This document shows positions 20,159 to 30,807 of a stretch of DNA of 64,000 nucleotides, piece by piece (the stretch's first letter is position 1; each line of letters starts with the position of its first letter). The notes beneath the pieces are model-generated. The model did no database searches, was not told where the DNA came from, and saw nothing but the letters and a program-made list of their open reading frames with translations. The translations under genes were made by a program, and so were the position numbers. Source of the DNA: Plesiomonas sp051652165 (GTDB lineage: Bacteria; Pseudomonadota; Gammaproteobacteria; Enterobacterales; CAMTGL01); assembly GCF_051652165.1 (NCBI RefSeq), contig NZ_JBOFTR010000015.1:124001-188000 (forward strand). Reading direction: 5' to 3'.

Positions 20159-22321
20159 ATGATCCCGCACGGTATGCTACAGCAATGGATTTTTGCTCAC
20201 GATCAACGTTCACTCATTGATCTGGCCTTACCTGAATTGGCACTCTTGCTTAATGCAGAGCAGTGTTGGTTATTTAGTGGGCGTGAAGATCCAACACTGC
20301 TTGATAGCTGGCCGTCAAACACTCCCCATGACAACCTATTTAGCCATTGCGCCTTGATCATACATACACATCAATTAACCCAAGATGGGATTTATCAGGC
20401 ATTTACCGATGATCCTACTTTGCAAATTTGTCGTTTGAGTGGAAGCCATGAGCACACTCAAATCCTCGTCTGGAAGCGTAACGTAGCGAACGTAGCCAGT
20501 GCTGATCCCTCAACACAGATCTGTGCATTACTCTTTTTTGGCCAATTGCTGCAAAAACACCGGACAGAAACCCAAAGTAGTGCCGAGCGCACGAAACGCG
20601 ATCTGCAAGAAGCGATGCTCGCCAAGCAGCTCAATGACTTGCGCAACCAAGTCAATACGATTCGGGAGTTGCAACAACTGATGAGTGCCATGGTATTGTG
20701 CCGTGAACTTGATGAGCTTTATCAACTGACGGTAGAGCAATTGCGTTCTGTTTTACCCGGTTGTCGTAGTGCATTAATGCTGTACGACCCCGCCACGGGC
20801 CAAGTTCAAGGGACATTTGGCACCGATAATCACGGAAATACAGCCGATGAACGCGACATTATTTACAACTATCGCGATCAAACAGATACCTTTAATAATA
20901 CGCTACGCAGTCAAGACCAAGAGTTGGTGATCAAAGAAAATGCACCCCTCTATACCCAGAATAAGATTGTGGGGGTTGGTTGGAATGCGATGCTCGTTCT
21001 ACGCGATGAAAATGGCCCAATTGCCTGGTTTGCGCTCGATAACCTGATTTCTCAACGCCCGCTGACTGCAGCTCAACAAGTGTTGTTGATCACCTTTGGG
21101 CGCATGGTCTCTTCCGTACTAGTACAAATGCTACGTGAAAAACAGCTGCGTTTTTTACACGAAGGCTTGCTTGCTATGGCAGAAGCAGACAACATTTTAT
21201 TGGCGTGTAAAGTTGCTGTAGAAAAGGTAAAAACCCTAGGGGTTGATCGCGCTGCAGTGATGTTATGGGATCAAAACACCCATCAGCTTTATGGCACTTA
21301 TGGCTGTGATGAACTGGGCAATCTGCGTGATGAACACCATCTGCAAATTGACCCTTACTCAGATCCGATTATTGCCCCTATGCTGACAGTACAAGATTAC
21401 TTTATGGTTCGGCGAGATGCTCCCTTATTTAATGACAGTAACCTCATTGGCATTGGTTGGCATTTAAGTGCCGGCTTATGGCACGGTGGGCGTTTTTTTG
21501 GCGCAATTTTTGCCGATAACCTACTTAGCCGCCGTGTAATGACAAGCCACCAGCAAACTATTTTGCACCTGTTTACCGCTGTCGTGGCCAGTTTGTTGGC
21601 TCGTTTTCAAAGTGAGCAAGATCTACGGCATCTTAATCTTTCGCTTGATAATCAAGTACAAGAGCGTACACAGGCGCTCAATGAGGCAAATCAACGCTTA
21701 CTTGATCTCTCTTACCATGATCCGCTAACAGGCCTTTATAATCGCCGTTATTTCGATCAAATCATTCAACAAATGATGGAAGAGCCTACTTCACCGGGTT
21801 TGATTTTAATTGATATTGACTCATTCAAAGCATTTAACGATATTTATGGCCACCCCGCAGGCGATGAGTGTTTACGCAGTTTCTCTGCCGCTTTAAGAAA
21901 TAGCATGCATAACTGTACTGTAGCCCGTTTAGGCGGTGAGGAATTTGCCGTTTTAATTCCCGCTGCACAACAGCATGAGTTAACCGAGTTGATTAATGAA
22001 CTCATGAGTGTCACTGAACAACTAGCGATTCCACATCGGGGCTCGCCCTTTGGGTTGTTAACGTTTTCAGCAGGTTATGCTTGTGGAAAAAATCGCACTA
22101 TTTCCGAGCTATATCATACTGCAGATAAAGCGTTATATCGGGCAAAACAGCGAGGCCGACACTGTGTAGTCAGAGCGACTGACTCTGACAACCTCACCGA
22201 TTTTACGGAAGAAACCACGCATATTACCCGTATTAAACAGCACAAAAACACTGTGCATAAAACCCAAAAAGAGCCATCGCTTGCCCCTTTAAAACACCAT
22301 ACTGAACTCAATCAAGTCTAG
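20159..22321 (+). CDS. Diguanylate cyclase with duplicated GAF-like sensory modules
   Basis: The 720-residue protein ends in a GGDEF domain (about 515-680) that makes cyclic di-GMP. It has DPLTGLYNRR at 521-530 and an intact GGEEF active site at 592-596. The RxxD inhibitory site before the active loop is replaced by MHNC, so product inhibition through this site is probably missing. Upstream are two homologous sensory modules (about 190-320 and 350-485). Both have an ML(Y/W)D strand, a GT(F/Y)G...GN turn, an (A/D)APL(Y/F)...(V/I)G(V/I)GW stretch and an ADNL/LDNL strand. They are GAF-like; the first 130 residues may be a third, diverged copy. A short coiled coil (about 485-515) links to GGDEF. 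No membrane segment is seen, so it is cytoplasmic. The ligand is unknown. It stands alone. Confidence 0.9.
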   Translation: MIPHGMLQQWIFAHDQRSLIDLALPELALLLNAEQCWLFSGREDPTLLDSWPSNTPHDNLFSHCALIIHTHQLTQDGIYQAFTDDPTLQICRLSGSHEHTQILVWKRNVANVASADPSTQICALLFFGQLLQKHRTETQSSAERTKRDLQEAMLAKQLNDLRNQVNTIRELQQLMSAMVLCRELDELYQLTVEQLRSVLPGCRSALMLYDPATGQVQGTFGTDNHGNTADERDIIYNYRDQTDTFNNTLRSQDQELVIKENAPLYTQNKIVGVGWNAMLVLRDENGPIAWFALDNLISQRPLTAAQQVLLITFGRMVSSVLVQMLREKQLRFLHEGLLAMAEADNILLACKVAVEKVKTLGVDRAAVMLWDQNTHQLYGTYGCDELGNLRDEHHLQIDPYSDPIIAPMLTVQDYFMVRRDAPLFNDSNLIGIGWHLSAGLWHGGRFFGAIFADNLLSRRVMTSHQQTILHLFTAVVASLLARFQSEQDLRHLNLSLDNQVQERTQALNEANQRLLDLSYHDPLTGLYNRRYFDQIIQQMMEEPTSPGLILIDIDSFKAFNDIYGHPAGDECLRSFSAALRNSMHNCTVARLGGEEFAVLIPAAQQHELTELINELMSVTEQLAIPHRGSPFGLLTFSAGYACGKNRTISELYHTADKALYRAKQRGRHCVVRATDSDNLTDFTEETTHITRIKQHKNTVHKTQKEPSLAPLKHHTELNQV

Positions 22322-22619
22322 CTCTATGTATACCGCAATGTGGTCACCGTGGTAGCGGTTAAACATATGTTCAAAGCATACAGTGTGCATTATCAAACTT
22401 TATTAAACCTAACAGGCTCTTGTGTGATAACACAAAGAGCCTGATTAGAGCGATATATAGCATCATAGATGAGCGTACGTTATACAATACGCTCTCATGC
22501 AATACTCTTTCACCGAAAGATAAAGGTATAGCCGCAATATATTACTATCTCTGTATTGCTATCCTTTTCTTAATTAGCAAATGTCGTTCGAGCTCATCTT
22601 AATTAACGGTAATAAGCGA
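22322..22619. other. Intergenic region between the GGDEF gene and djlA
   Basis: This 298-base AT-rich gap separates two convergent genes. It contains an imperfect hairpin at 22414-22442 (AGGCTCTTGTG with CACAAAGAGCCT, one bulge) without a T-run. I see no supported gene here. Confidence 0.4.
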
Positions 22620-23438
22620 CTAACGAAAACCACGCTCACGGCGAATAAGATCATATGCAGCTTGAATATCTTGGGCTTTTTGTTTAGCCAGCTCCATCAT
22701 CTCAGGCGGTAAACCTTTTGCAACCAACTTGTCAGGGTGATGCTCATTCATCAGCTTGCGGTAGGCTCGTTTCACAGTTTGATCGTCATCACTGCTACTA
22801 ACGCCTAAGACCTTGCATGCATCTGCCAGCGTTGGGCCATTAGCATTGCGCGGAGCCCAACCCTCTTGCTGTGAACCTTGTTGACCACGAAACTGTGAGC
22901 TGCCCTCTAACATAGATAACAGTTGCTCAAATTGACTGTGCGAAAAGCCTAGCTCTTCTGCAATAACATACAAGACATCGCGCTCACCAGGGTGCAAAGA
23001 GCCATCAGCAAACGCCGTTTGCAACTGGATCTCCATAAACATTTTAAGCAGATCAAAACGGCCAAAACAGGCACGACGAAAATCGCGTAAAGTTTGACGA
23101 AGTGGAAAATCAGCCAGTTTGCCATCACGAAAAGCTTCTTGCGCAGCTTTACGCGCCTCACCATGCAGGCTCATCCGATCCATCATCGCATTTGCCATTT
23201 GAATATCCGCTTCAGTGACCCGCCCTTTTGACTTGGTTAAGTGCCCCATCGTTGAAAACGTGGCATGAAAAAAGAGCGACTGACGCGCCTGCTGATTGCT
23301 AAAATAGCCTTGAAAATTGGCCTGTGCGACAACTCGCTTATCAATTTGATGGCCGATTAATAATCCAAAAAAAGCACCAACAGGCCCGCCAGCGAGCGAT
23401 CCGAGTGCAATACCGACTAATTTACCCCACAACTGCAT
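22620..23438 (-). CDS. djlA: Co-chaperone DjlA (membrane-anchored J-domain protein)
   Basis: DjlA is an inner-membrane DnaK co-chaperone linked to envelope stress and capsule control in E. coli. The 272 residues (271 in E. coli) give the known layout. A single N-terminal glycine-patterned transmembrane segment ([21 protein letters not shown]) is followed by a TerB-like central domain (about 55-170). A Gln/Gly-rich linker leads to a C-terminal J domain (about 205-272) with the HPD motif in NEHHPDKL. It is divergent from lptD, as in enterobacteria. Confidence 0.95.
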   Translation of the reverse strand: MQLWGKLVGIALGSLAGGPVGAFFGLLIGHQIDKRVVAQANFQGYFSNQQARQSLFFHATFSTMGHLTKSKGRVTEADIQMANAMMDRMSLHGEARKAAQEAFRDGKLADFPLRQTLRDFRRACFGRFDLLKMFMEIQLQTAFADGSLHPGERDVLYVIAEELGFSHSQFEQLLSMLEGSSQFRGQQGSQQEGWAPRNANGPTLADACKVLGVSSSDDDQTVKRAYRKLMNEHHPDKLVAKGLPPEMMELAKQKAQDIQAAYDLIRRERGFR

Positions 23439-23681
23439 TCCTGCCCCTCTTAAACCCTGTCACTGTGGTTGAAAACATGCACTAAAAAATTTGTTTTAGT
23501 ACTCATCGTTGTACTAAATAAGTATTTTTCTCATCAATAATTTGCGCGGTATACTAACGGCCATAAACAAATAATCATAAATGTGCCGAGTAACGTAAAA
23601 TTGCTTTATCATACTCTGCATTCAGCTCAATTGCTTGCGGGCATTATGGCTCGTTCAGGTTGTAGGACCTTTTAAACTGGT

Positions 23682-25991
23682 ATGAAAAAATTTCTTCCGA
23701 CAATCTTAGCTTCAACCATCGGTGCAATACTGTTTAGCCCGCAAACATTTGCTGATTTGCGTAGTCAATGCTTATCTGGTGTACCGCATTATACCAAACC
23801 CCTTGTCGAGGGCGATCCAAACGCATTGCCTGTGACTATTTTGTCTGATGATGCCAATGTCGATTACCCTAATCGTGCCTTTTATCAAGGGAATGTGAAT
23901 ATTGACCAAGGTAATCGCCAGCTCACCTCACACGAGGCAGAAGTTACCCAACAACTTAAAGATGGTAAACCCATCAAACGTGAAATGACGGCCCGTGGCA
24001 ATGTGCACTATTTTGACCCCACAATCAGCCTAAAAGGGCCACGTGCATGGTCAGATTTAGACAGCAAAGATACCGATGTTGATCAGGCCAGCTATCAGTT
24101 TGTTGATAAACAAGGGCGCGGCACAGCCAAAGTGCTGAAATTACGAGAAAACCGCTATAACATCATGAAAAGTGCCGAATTTACTACCTGTCTTCCTGAA
24201 GATGACAGTTGGAGTATTGCAGCATCAACCATGATACAAGATCGCCAAGAAGAAGTCGCAAAACTGTGGAATGCCCGTTTTCAAGTGGCAGGAATACCGA
24301 TTTTCTATACCCCGTATTTACAAATTCCATTAAGTAATAAACGTCGTTCGGGGTTTTTAGTTCCCTCGTTTAAAACATCAAATAAAAGTGGCGCTCAACT
24401 GGATATTCCTTTCTATTGGAATATTGCCCCTAACTATGATGCCACTATTACACCACGTTACCTGAGTAAGCGTGGCACAGAGTTGATGACAGAGTTCCGC
24501 TATTTAGGTGCACCAGGGGCAGGTACAATTGCCGTTGATTACCTTCCACACGATGCACTGCGCCATGACGAAGCCCGCTACCTCACTTATTGGGGGCATA
24601 GCGGTGTGATCGATCAGGTTTGGCGTTTTAACATGAATTACACCAGAGTCAGTGACCCACACTACTTCTCTGATTTACAATCGCCTTACGGCAGCACTAC
24701 AAACGGTTATGTTACCCAGTCAGGTAGTATTGGTTATGCTGATCCTAATTGGATGGTGAACTTATCAGCCACACAATTTCAGGTCTTTAATACCCAGATA
24801 GCCAGTGTTTACCGTACCTCACCACAGCTAGACGTGAACTACTACAACACCAGCTTGCTCAATAATCGGCTCAATACCCACGTATTTGGCCAAGTTGTAC
24901 GTTTTGAAAACAATGACTCGGCAATGCCAACGGCAACACGGGTACATTTAGAGCCAAGCGTGAGTTATCCCATAACAGGGCGTTGGGGAAGCATTGAAAC
25001 AAGTGGCAAACTGTATGCTACCCACTATCAACAAAATATTCCTACTCAGTATCAAAACCAAATGGACTCTTCTGTGTCGCGCTTTATCCCACAAGGAAAA
25101 GTCGATGCAAAAATGGTTTTAGAACGTAATGCGGTCTTGTTAAATGGCTATACACAAACGTTAGAACCCCAAGTTCAATATTTGTATCGCCCCTATCAAG
25201 ATCAGAGTGGGATCGGCGCACCAAATACCCTTGGGTATGACTCTACGGCATTACAGCTCGACTATTTAGGGATGTTCCGTGATCGCCGTTACAGTGGTTT
25301 AGACCGTATCTCATCAGCAAACCAAGTTACAACCGGTTTAACCACGCGTATTTTTGATCAGGATCTTAACGAGCGTTTTAACTTTGCTATCGGGCAGATT
25401 TTTTACCTGTCAGCACCGCGTATTACTGACAAAACACAGCATGCGGCACGTACCTCCGCGTGGGCTACAGAATCAAACGTACTGTTTAATGATAATTGGA
25501 GCGCCAAAGTTGGCGTGCAGTACAACCCACAAGGTAAACAAGTCGCAGTGGCCAATACCGCGCTTGAATACCGTAAAGATAGCGAACGTTTAGTGCAACT
25601 CAACTACCGCTATGCAAGCCAAGATTACATTAACAATGCATTGCCAAATAAAAACTATGACCATAACATTTCTCAGCTAGGCCTAGTTTCTGCTTGGCCG
25701 ATTACAGATAAGTTCAGTGTTGTAGGCCAGTACTATTATGATACTGGATTAAAGCAGTCGGCAGAACAGATGCTAGGATTACAATATAATACCTGCTGTT
25801 GGGCCGTAAACTTGATGTATGAGCGCAAAACGATTGGTTACAACAATCAGACACATGTCAGTTCGTACAATAACTCTTTTTCATTCAATATTGAGATTCG
25901 TGGCCTTGGCAATAGCCACCCAACGGGTATCAGTACGATGTTGAGTAGTGGTATTCTGCCATATCAACGTCCATTTACATTGAGCAACTAA
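23682..25991 (+). CDS. lptD: LPS-assembly outer-membrane protein LptD
   Basis: LptD with the lipoprotein LptE forms the outer-membrane translocon that delivers lipopolysaccharide to the cell surface. The 769-residue protein (784 in E. coli) begins with a signal peptide ending in FADLRSQC. It then has the periplasmic OstA/jellyroll domain (about 50-200) and a large C-terminal beta-barrel. The four cysteines needed for the two disulfides are present: one just after the signal peptide, one in TTCLPEDDSW, and the adjacent pair in NTCCWAVN. A TATACT -10-like element is at 23550-23555. surA follows about 100 bases downstream. Confidence 0.97.
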   Translation: MKKFLPTILASTIGAILFSPQTFADLRSQCLSGVPHYTKPLVEGDPNALPVTILSDDANVDYPNRAFYQGNVNIDQGNRQLTSHEAEVTQQLKDGKPIKREMTARGNVHYFDPTISLKGPRAWSDLDSKDTDVDQASYQFVDKQGRGTAKVLKLRENRYNIMKSAEFTTCLPEDDSWSIAASTMIQDRQEEVAKLWNARFQVAGIPIFYTPYLQIPLSNKRRSGFLVPSFKTSNKSGAQLDIPFYWNIAPNYDATITPRYLSKRGTELMTEFRYLGAPGAGTIAVDYLPHDALRHDEARYLTYWGHSGVIDQVWRFNMNYTRVSDPHYFSDLQSPYGSTTNGYVTQSGSIGYADPNWMVNLSATQFQVFNTQIASVYRTSPQLDVNYYNTSLLNNRLNTHVFGQVVRFENNDSAMPTATRVHLEPSVSYPITGRWGSIETSGKLYATHYQQNIPTQYQNQMDSSVSRFIPQGKVDAKMVLERNAVLLNGYTQTLEPQVQYLYRPYQDQSGIGAPNTLGYDSTALQLDYLGMFRDRRYSGLDRISSANQVTTGLTTRIFDQDLNERFNFAIGQIFYLSAPRITDKTQHAARTSAWATESNVLFNDNWSAKVGVQYNPQGKQVAVANTALEYRKDSERLVQLNYRYASQDYINNALPNKNYDHNISQLGLVSAWPITDKFSVVGQYYYDTGLKQSAEQMLGLQYNTCCWAVNLMYERKTIGYNNQTHVSSYNNSFSFNIEIRGLGNSHPTGISTMLSSGILPYQRPFTLSN

Positions 25992-26092
25992 TTTTAGTTT
26001 ATACATCACCCGATGATGTACGTACGCTTAACTGCAATAACAGATATTTACCTTATTAATTAAACGCTGCAAAGCGCAGGATGGAAAGGCGA

Positions 26093-27388
26093 ATGAAGAA
26101 CTGGAAGACGTGGTTTTCACTACTGGCAATGGTCAGTACCAGTGTGATTGCCGCCCCGCAATCAATTGATCAGGTAGCTGCAATCGTCAATAACGGTGTG
26201 GTATTACAAAGTGATGTCAACAGATTGATGCAATCTGTCAAACTCAATGCTCAGCAATCAAACCAACAGTTACCCGATGATGCCGCATTGCGCCACCAAG
26301 TACTTGATCGCCTGATACTGGATCAAATTCAACTGCAATTAGCCAGCAAAATGGGGATCAGTGTCAGCGATGCCGATCTTGATAGTGCCATTGCAAATAT
26401 TGCTGGGCAAAACCGTATGAGCGTTGCACAGTTGCAGCAAAACTTGCAAGCACAAGGCATTAATTACGCTGATTACCGTGAACAAATCCGTAAAGAGATG
26501 CTGGCAACCGAAGCACGTAATGCCCAAGTGCGTAGCCGAATCAATATTCTGCCGCAAGAAGTTGATACGCTGGCAAAACAAATTAGCCAACAAGCACAAA
26601 AAGGCCAAGAGTATAATCTGAGCCATATCCAAATCCCATTGCCAGAAAACCCAACTCAAAGTGAAGTGGATGAAGCACAAGCTAAAGCCGATCAAATCAT
26701 CCGTGAACTGAAAAAAGGTGCGGACTTCTCGAAACTGGCAATTGCAAACTCTTCTGGGCCAAAAGCACTAGAAGGGGGTAATTTAGGTTGGGTACGTCCG
26801 CAAAGTATTCCGACTCTTTTTGCAGAAAAAATTACCAATGCCACAGCAGGTTCTGTGGTTGGCCCATTCCGTACGGGTGTCGGCTTCCATATTCTCAAAG
26901 TAAATGCCGTGCGGGGTGAAGAGCAAAGTGTACAAGCTACTGAAGTGCATGCCCGCCATATTTTACTGAAAACCTCAGTGATGCTCAGTGATGACCAAGC
27001 ACAAGCGGAGCTACTGAAAATGCGCACAGAGATCTTAGATAAGCAAGCAGACTTTGCTACGCTGGCAAAAGAGTACTCACAAGACCCAGGCTCTGCTGCA
27101 CAAGGGGGTGATTTAGGCTGGTCTTTACCTGATGCATTTGTTCCGCAATTCCGTAACGAGCTTGATAGCCTGCAACCTGATCAAATCAGTCAGCCATTTA
27201 AAACACCGTTTGGCTGGCACATTGTACAACTGCTTGGCACTAAAAAAGTTGACCGTACCGATGCAGCAATTAAAGATCGTGCCTATCGCATGCTGTTTAA
27301 TATGAAATTTGCAGAAGAGACTCCGGTCTGGTTGCAAGAACAACGCGCTGCTGCGTATGTTAAAATTGTCGACCCAAGCGATGAATAA
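26093..27388 (+). CDS. surA: Periplasmic chaperone and peptidyl-prolyl isomerase SurA
   Basis: SurA escorts unfolded beta-barrel proteins across the periplasm to BAM; LptD is one of its main clients. With the ATG at 26093 (GGAAAGG upstream) the protein has 431 residues and starts MKNWKTW like E. coli SurA. A signal peptide ends at VIAAPQ. The N-terminal chaperone domain ([19 protein letters not shown]) is followed by two parvulin domains, each starting at a LSHIQIPLP or ARHILLKTS strand and containing GGNLGW or GGDLGW. The stop overlaps pdxA by eight bases. Confidence 0.97.
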   Translation: MKNWKTWFSLLAMVSTSVIAAPQSIDQVAAIVNNGVVLQSDVNRLMQSVKLNAQQSNQQLPDDAALRHQVLDRLILDQIQLQLASKMGISVSDADLDSAIANIAGQNRMSVAQLQQNLQAQGINYADYREQIRKEMLATEARNAQVRSRINILPQEVDTLAKQISQQAQKGQEYNLSHIQIPLPENPTQSEVDEAQAKADQIIRELKKGADFSKLAIANSSGPKALEGGNLGWVRPQSIPTLFAEKITNATAGSVVGPFRTGVGFHILKVNAVRGEEQSVQATEVHARHILLKTSVMLSDDQAQAELLKMRTEILDKQADFATLAKEYSQDPGSAAQGGDLGWSLPDAFVPQFRNELDSLQPDQISQPFKTPFGWHIVQLLGTKKVDRTDAAIKDRAYRMLFNMKFAEETPVWLQEQRAAAYVKIVDPSDE

Positions 27389-28376
27389 TCGCGCTCCACG
27401 TATGATCATCACCCCCGGCGAGCCAGCCGGGGTTGGCCCTGATCTTGTCGTGAAATTAGCGCAACAGCCATGGCCTGTACAGCTTATTGTTTGTGCAGAC
27501 CCTACGCTACTACAGCACCGAGCAATCGCTTTAGATCTCCCACTAACGCTCATACCGTATGATGCAAGCACGATAGCCTACCCACAGGCTGCCGGAACGT
27601 TGACAATATTAGCTGAACCGCTACGCACTCCAGCCATTGCCGGAGAGCTTAATGTTGCAAATGCAACTTATGTACTTAACACACTTGCTCGTGCCGCTGA
27701 TGGCTGCCAACATGGTGAGTTTTCGGCGCTCATTACAGGCCCAGTTCATAAAGGCATTATTAATGAATCGGGTATCCCGTTCAGTGGGCATACTGAGTTT
27801 TTTGCCGAGCGCGCAGGGTGCAATAAAGTGGTGATGATGCTGGCAACTGAAACATTACGGGTTGCATTAGCAACAACACATTTGCCACTACGCGACGTTG
27901 CAGATGCGATTACGGCCGATAGCTTGCATGAAGTGATCCAAATCTTGCACCACGATTTACAGCATAAATTTGGCTGCGCTCATCCACGCATTTATGTGTG
28001 TGGTCTAAATCCGCATGCCGGAGAGAGCGGGCATATGGGAACAGAAGAGATCACGACTATCGAGCCCGCGTTACAACTGTTGCGCCAACAGGGGATTGAT
28101 CTCATAGGCCCACTGCCTGCCGATACCCTATTTCAAGATAAATATCTGCACGATGCTGATGCAGTACTGGCCATGTATCATGATCAAGGGCTACCTGTAC
28201 TTAAGTACCAAGGGTTTGGCCGTGCAGTCAATATTACACTGGGGTTGCCATATATCCGCACCTCAGTCGATCACGGAACGGCATTGGATCTTGCCGGTAC
28301 CCGACTTGCTGACGAGGGGAGCTTTCGGACGGCGCTCTCTCTCGCGATTACTATGACGGATTCACAAACACAATGA
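27381..28376 (+). CDS. pdxA: 4-hydroxythreonine-4-phosphate dehydrogenase
   Basis: PdxA oxidises 4-phosphohydroxy-L-threonine with NAD+ in the DXP-dependent route to pyridoxal phosphate. The protein has 331 residues when started at ATG 27381 (329 in E. coli). Motifs include [13 protein letters not shown] at the N-terminus, the metal-binding [10 protein letters not shown] histidine, [14 protein letters not shown] and the [12 protein letters not shown] segment. The start lies within the surA coding end and the stop overlaps rsmA (ATGA), so surA-pdxA-rsmA is tightly coupled. Confidence 0.96.
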   Translation: MNNRAPRMIITPGEPAGVGPDLVVKLAQQPWPVQLIVCADPTLLQHRAIALDLPLTLIPYDASTIAYPQAAGTLTILAEPLRTPAIAGELNVANATYVLNTLARAADGCQHGEFSALITGPVHKGIINESGIPFSGHTEFFAERAGCNKVVMMLATETLRVALATTHLPLRDVADAITADSLHEVIQILHHDLQHKFGCAHPRIYVCGLNPHAGESGHMGTEEITTIEPALQLLRQQGIDLIGPLPADTLFQDKYLHDADAVLAMYHDQGLPVLKYQGFGRAVNITLGLPYIRTSVDHGTALDLAGTRLADEGSFRTALSLAITMTDSQTQ

Positions 28377-29218
28377 ATGACAGTGTTCACCTTGGCCACC
28401 GTGCCCGTAAACGTTTTGGCCAAAATTTTCTTAATGATCTCTTTGTCATTGATAGTATTGTTGCTGCAATTAACCCACGAAATGATCAAGCGATGCTTGA
28501 GATTGGCCCTGGCCTTGCTGCACTAACCGAACCTGTAGCCCGCGATCTTGATCATATGACAGTCATTGAGATCGATCGCGATCTGGCTGAACGCCTGCGC
28601 AATAATCCAAAATTAAAAGACAAACTAACCGTACGCCAGCAAGATGCAATGACTGCCGATTTCAGCCAGATTTCCGCTGAATTAGGGCAAAAACTGCGTG
28701 TATTTGGTAACTTGCCCTACAACATCTCAACCCCATTGATGTTCCATCTGTTCAGCTTTACTGACAGTATCAGCGACATGCACTTTATGCTGCAAAAAGA
28801 GGTGGTAAATCGTCTGGCGGCAGGCCCAAACAGCAAGGCCTATGGCCGTTTAAGTGTGATGGCTCAGTATTTTTGCCAGGTGATTCCTGTGCTCGAAGTA
28901 CCTCCGCATGCGTTTAAACCAGCACCAAAAGTTGACTCTGCCGTAGTACGCCTGATCCCACATACAGAAAAGCCATATCCAGTACAGAACTTGCGGTGGC
29001 TTAGTCGTGTAACCACCGATGCGTTTAATCAACGTCGAAAAACGATCCGTAACGGTCTTGGTCATCTGTTTAGCGTTGAACAGCTCGAAGCTCTCGGTAT
29101 TAACCCCAGTTTACGGGCAGAAAATATCACCGTTGAACAATACTGTATGTTGGCAAATTGGTTGGATAAAAATCCACCACAAGCTGCCGATGCACATGCG
29201 GCGCATGATCCTCGTTAA
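28373..29218 (+). CDS. rsmA: 16S rRNA dimethyladenosine transferase RsmA (KsgA)
   Basis: RsmA dimethylates A1518 and A1519 of 16S rRNA using S-adenosylmethionine, late in small-subunit assembly. The 281-residue protein shows KRFGQNFL at the N-terminus, the SAM-binding motif [11 protein letters not shown], the acidic [10 protein letters not shown], and the catalytic [20 protein letters not shown] motif lies in the C-terminal helical domain. In E. coli the next gene is apaG; here it is missing and a terminator-like hairpin follows instead. Confidence 0.97.
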   Translation: MNDSVHLGHRARKRFGQNFLNDLFVIDSIVAAINPRNDQAMLEIGPGLAALTEPVARDLDHMTVIEIDRDLAERLRNNPKLKDKLTVRQQDAMTADFSQISAELGQKLRVFGNLPYNISTPLMFHLFSFTDSISDMHFMLQKEVVNRLAAGPNSKAYGRLSVMAQYFCQVIPVLEVPPHAFKPAPKVDSAVVRLIPHTEKPYPVQNLRWLSRVTTDAFNQRRKTIRNGLGHLFSVEQLEALGINPSLRAENITVEQYCMLANWLDKNPPQAADAHAAHDPR

Positions 29219-29242
29219 TCGCTTACATCGAATACCAATAAA

Positions 29243-29282
29243 CGCTGATATCACCAGCCGACTGCTGATATCAGTGCTTTTT
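29243..29282 (+). terminator. Terminator-like hairpin between rsmA and apaH
   Basis: CTGATATCA (29245-29253) pairs with TGATATCAG (29266-29274). The stem can extend to 11 bp with a G-U pair, and CTTTTTCT follows. It lies in the 107-base rsmA-apaH gap where apaG would be expected. Confidence 0.5.
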
Positions 29283-29325
29283 CTCCTCCTCACTCAACAA
29301 GCAAAACAGTAAGGGATCAATAGCA

Positions 29326-30141
29326 ATGGCAACGTATCTGGTCGGTGATCTGCAAGGTTGCTATGATGAACTTTTAGCCCTACTCGAACAGGTAGAATTT
29401 AACCCACACAGTGATGAGCTCTGGTTAACCGGTGATTTAGTTGCTCGTGGGCCGAAATCCCTTGAATGTCTGCGTTTTGTACGTGGGTTAGGCTCGGCAG
29501 CTCACACCATTTTAGGCAACCATGATCTGCATTTGCTCAGTATTGATGCCGGACTTGCCAAAGCCAAACCACGTGATCACCTGCAACCAATTTTAGAGGC
29601 TTCTGATCGCCATGAACTGATGTATTGGCTGCGTCAGCAACCTTTGCTACTCGCACACCCAATTTATCCATTTATCATGGTGCATGCCGGTATCTCGCCA
29701 GATTGGGATCTAGGCACCGCGACGGCCTGTGCCGCAGAGGTGGAACAGGTTCTACGTAGCCCACAGTATCAGGCGATGCTCAGCATGATGTATGGCAATT
29801 TGCCCGATAAGTGGTCACCGGATTTACAGGGTGATAACCGCCTACGTTATATCATCAATGCCTTCACCCGTATGCGTTTTTGCTACCCTGACGGGCGGCT
29901 TGAAATGCACTGTAAACTGCCTGCAGAGCAAGCGCCTGCACCACTGCTGCCGTGGTATCAGTTGCCCAACCCACTACTGGCTAACCATCGGGTAGTTTTT
30001 GGCCATTGGGCTTCACTGCTTGGCAAAACCAACCAACCTGCAGTCTATGCACTCGATACCGGTTGTATTTGGGGAAATCACCTAACGTTGCTGCGTTGGG
30101 ATGATCAGCAGTACTTTCAACAAGCGCGGATCACCGCATAA
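29326..30141 (+). CDS. apaH: Symmetrical Ap4A hydrolase (bis(5'-nucleosyl)-tetraphosphatase)
   Basis: ApaH splits diadenosine tetraphosphate into two ADP and can also remove Np4 caps from RNA. The 271-residue metallophosphatase has the phosphoesterase motifs GDLQGCYDE (residues 7-15), GDLVARGPKSLE, and GNHDLHLL, with a later VHAG histidine and a GHWAS motif. Length matches the E. coli enzyme of about 280. It is convergent with folA. apaG, its usual partner, is absent. Confidence 0.96.
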   Translation: MATYLVGDLQGCYDELLALLEQVEFNPHSDELWLTGDLVARGPKSLECLRFVRGLGSAAHTILGNHDLHLLSIDAGLAKAKPRDHLQPILEASDRHELMYWLRQQPLLLAHPIYPFIMVHAGISPDWDLGTATACAAEVEQVLRSPQYQAMLSMMYGNLPDKWSPDLQGDNRLRYIINAFTRMRFCYPDGRLEMHCKLPAEQAPAPLLPWYQLPNPLLANHRVVFGHWASLLGKTNQPAVYALDTGCIWGNHLTLLRWDDQQYFQQARITA

Positions 30142-30199
30142 ATAATGTTGTGATTGCTATATTGCTATATTGCGATCACGATGTTGTGCATTATGATGC

Positions 30200-30697
30200 T
30201 TACTTCGTGAGCATAGGTTGACGCGCCAAAATGGTAAACCGATAGGCATGCGGATTTGCGGCATCTGCGGTGTGCACTTCGCTGAAAACTTCATGCCACT
30301 CTGCGGTATCCCATTGCGGGAAGCGGGTATCACCATCAATCTTGGCATCAATCAGTGTCAGATACAGGTGTGAGGCCAGCGGTAAAGCTTCATGGTAGAC
30401 ATGCCCACCACCAATAATCATCACTTCTGGCACTTCTCCGGCGAGTGTTAGTGCTTCTGGCAAAGAGCAAGCCCATAACACCCGATCATCATTGCCCATT
30501 TGACGTGATAGCACAATATTTTGCCGCCCAGGTAGGGGTCTCCCGATCGATTCATAGGTTTTCCGCCCCATAATGATCGGTTTTTTCAAAGTATTGGCTT
30601 TAAACCATGCCAAATCAGCAGGCAAATGCCATGGCATTTGATTATCCAGACCAATCACCCGGTTAGCGGCCATTGCCGCAATTAAACTTATTTTCAT
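30200..30697 (-). CDS. folA: Dihydrofolate reductase
   Basis: FolA reduces dihydrofolate to tetrahydrofolate with NADPH and is the target of trimethoprim. Started at ATG 30697 it has 165 residues (159 in E. coli). Recognisable parts are [20 protein letters not shown] at the N-terminus and [11 protein letters not shown], with the catalytic Asp in LPADL. They also include the NADPH-binding [17 protein letters not shown] and the [10 protein letters not shown] strand. This is the chromosomal type, with no sign of a resistance cassette. It is convergent with apaH. Confidence 0.95.
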   Translation of the reverse strand: MKISLIAAMAANRVIGLDNQMPWHLPADLAWFKANTLKKPIIMGRKTYESIGRPLPGRQNIVLSRQMGNDDRVLWACSLPEALTLAGEVPEVMIIGGGHVYHEALPLASHLYLTLIDAKIDGDTRFPQWDTAEWHEVFSEVHTADAANPHAYRFTILARQPMLTK

Positions 30698-30807
30698 CTC
30701 GGCCACTCTTTTGCAGTCGACTGTCATTCTTAGCCGCATCATAGCAAATCAGGCCATCAGAATCAGTGCACTATTTTTTATATGGCTTTCTTAGATTACC
30801 TACCCTC

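Noticed and set aside
30157..30199. Repeated ATTGCTAT/TATTGC units between apaH and folA as a terminator or mobile-element scar
   Set aside because: The repeat is very short and imperfect and forms no stable stem.
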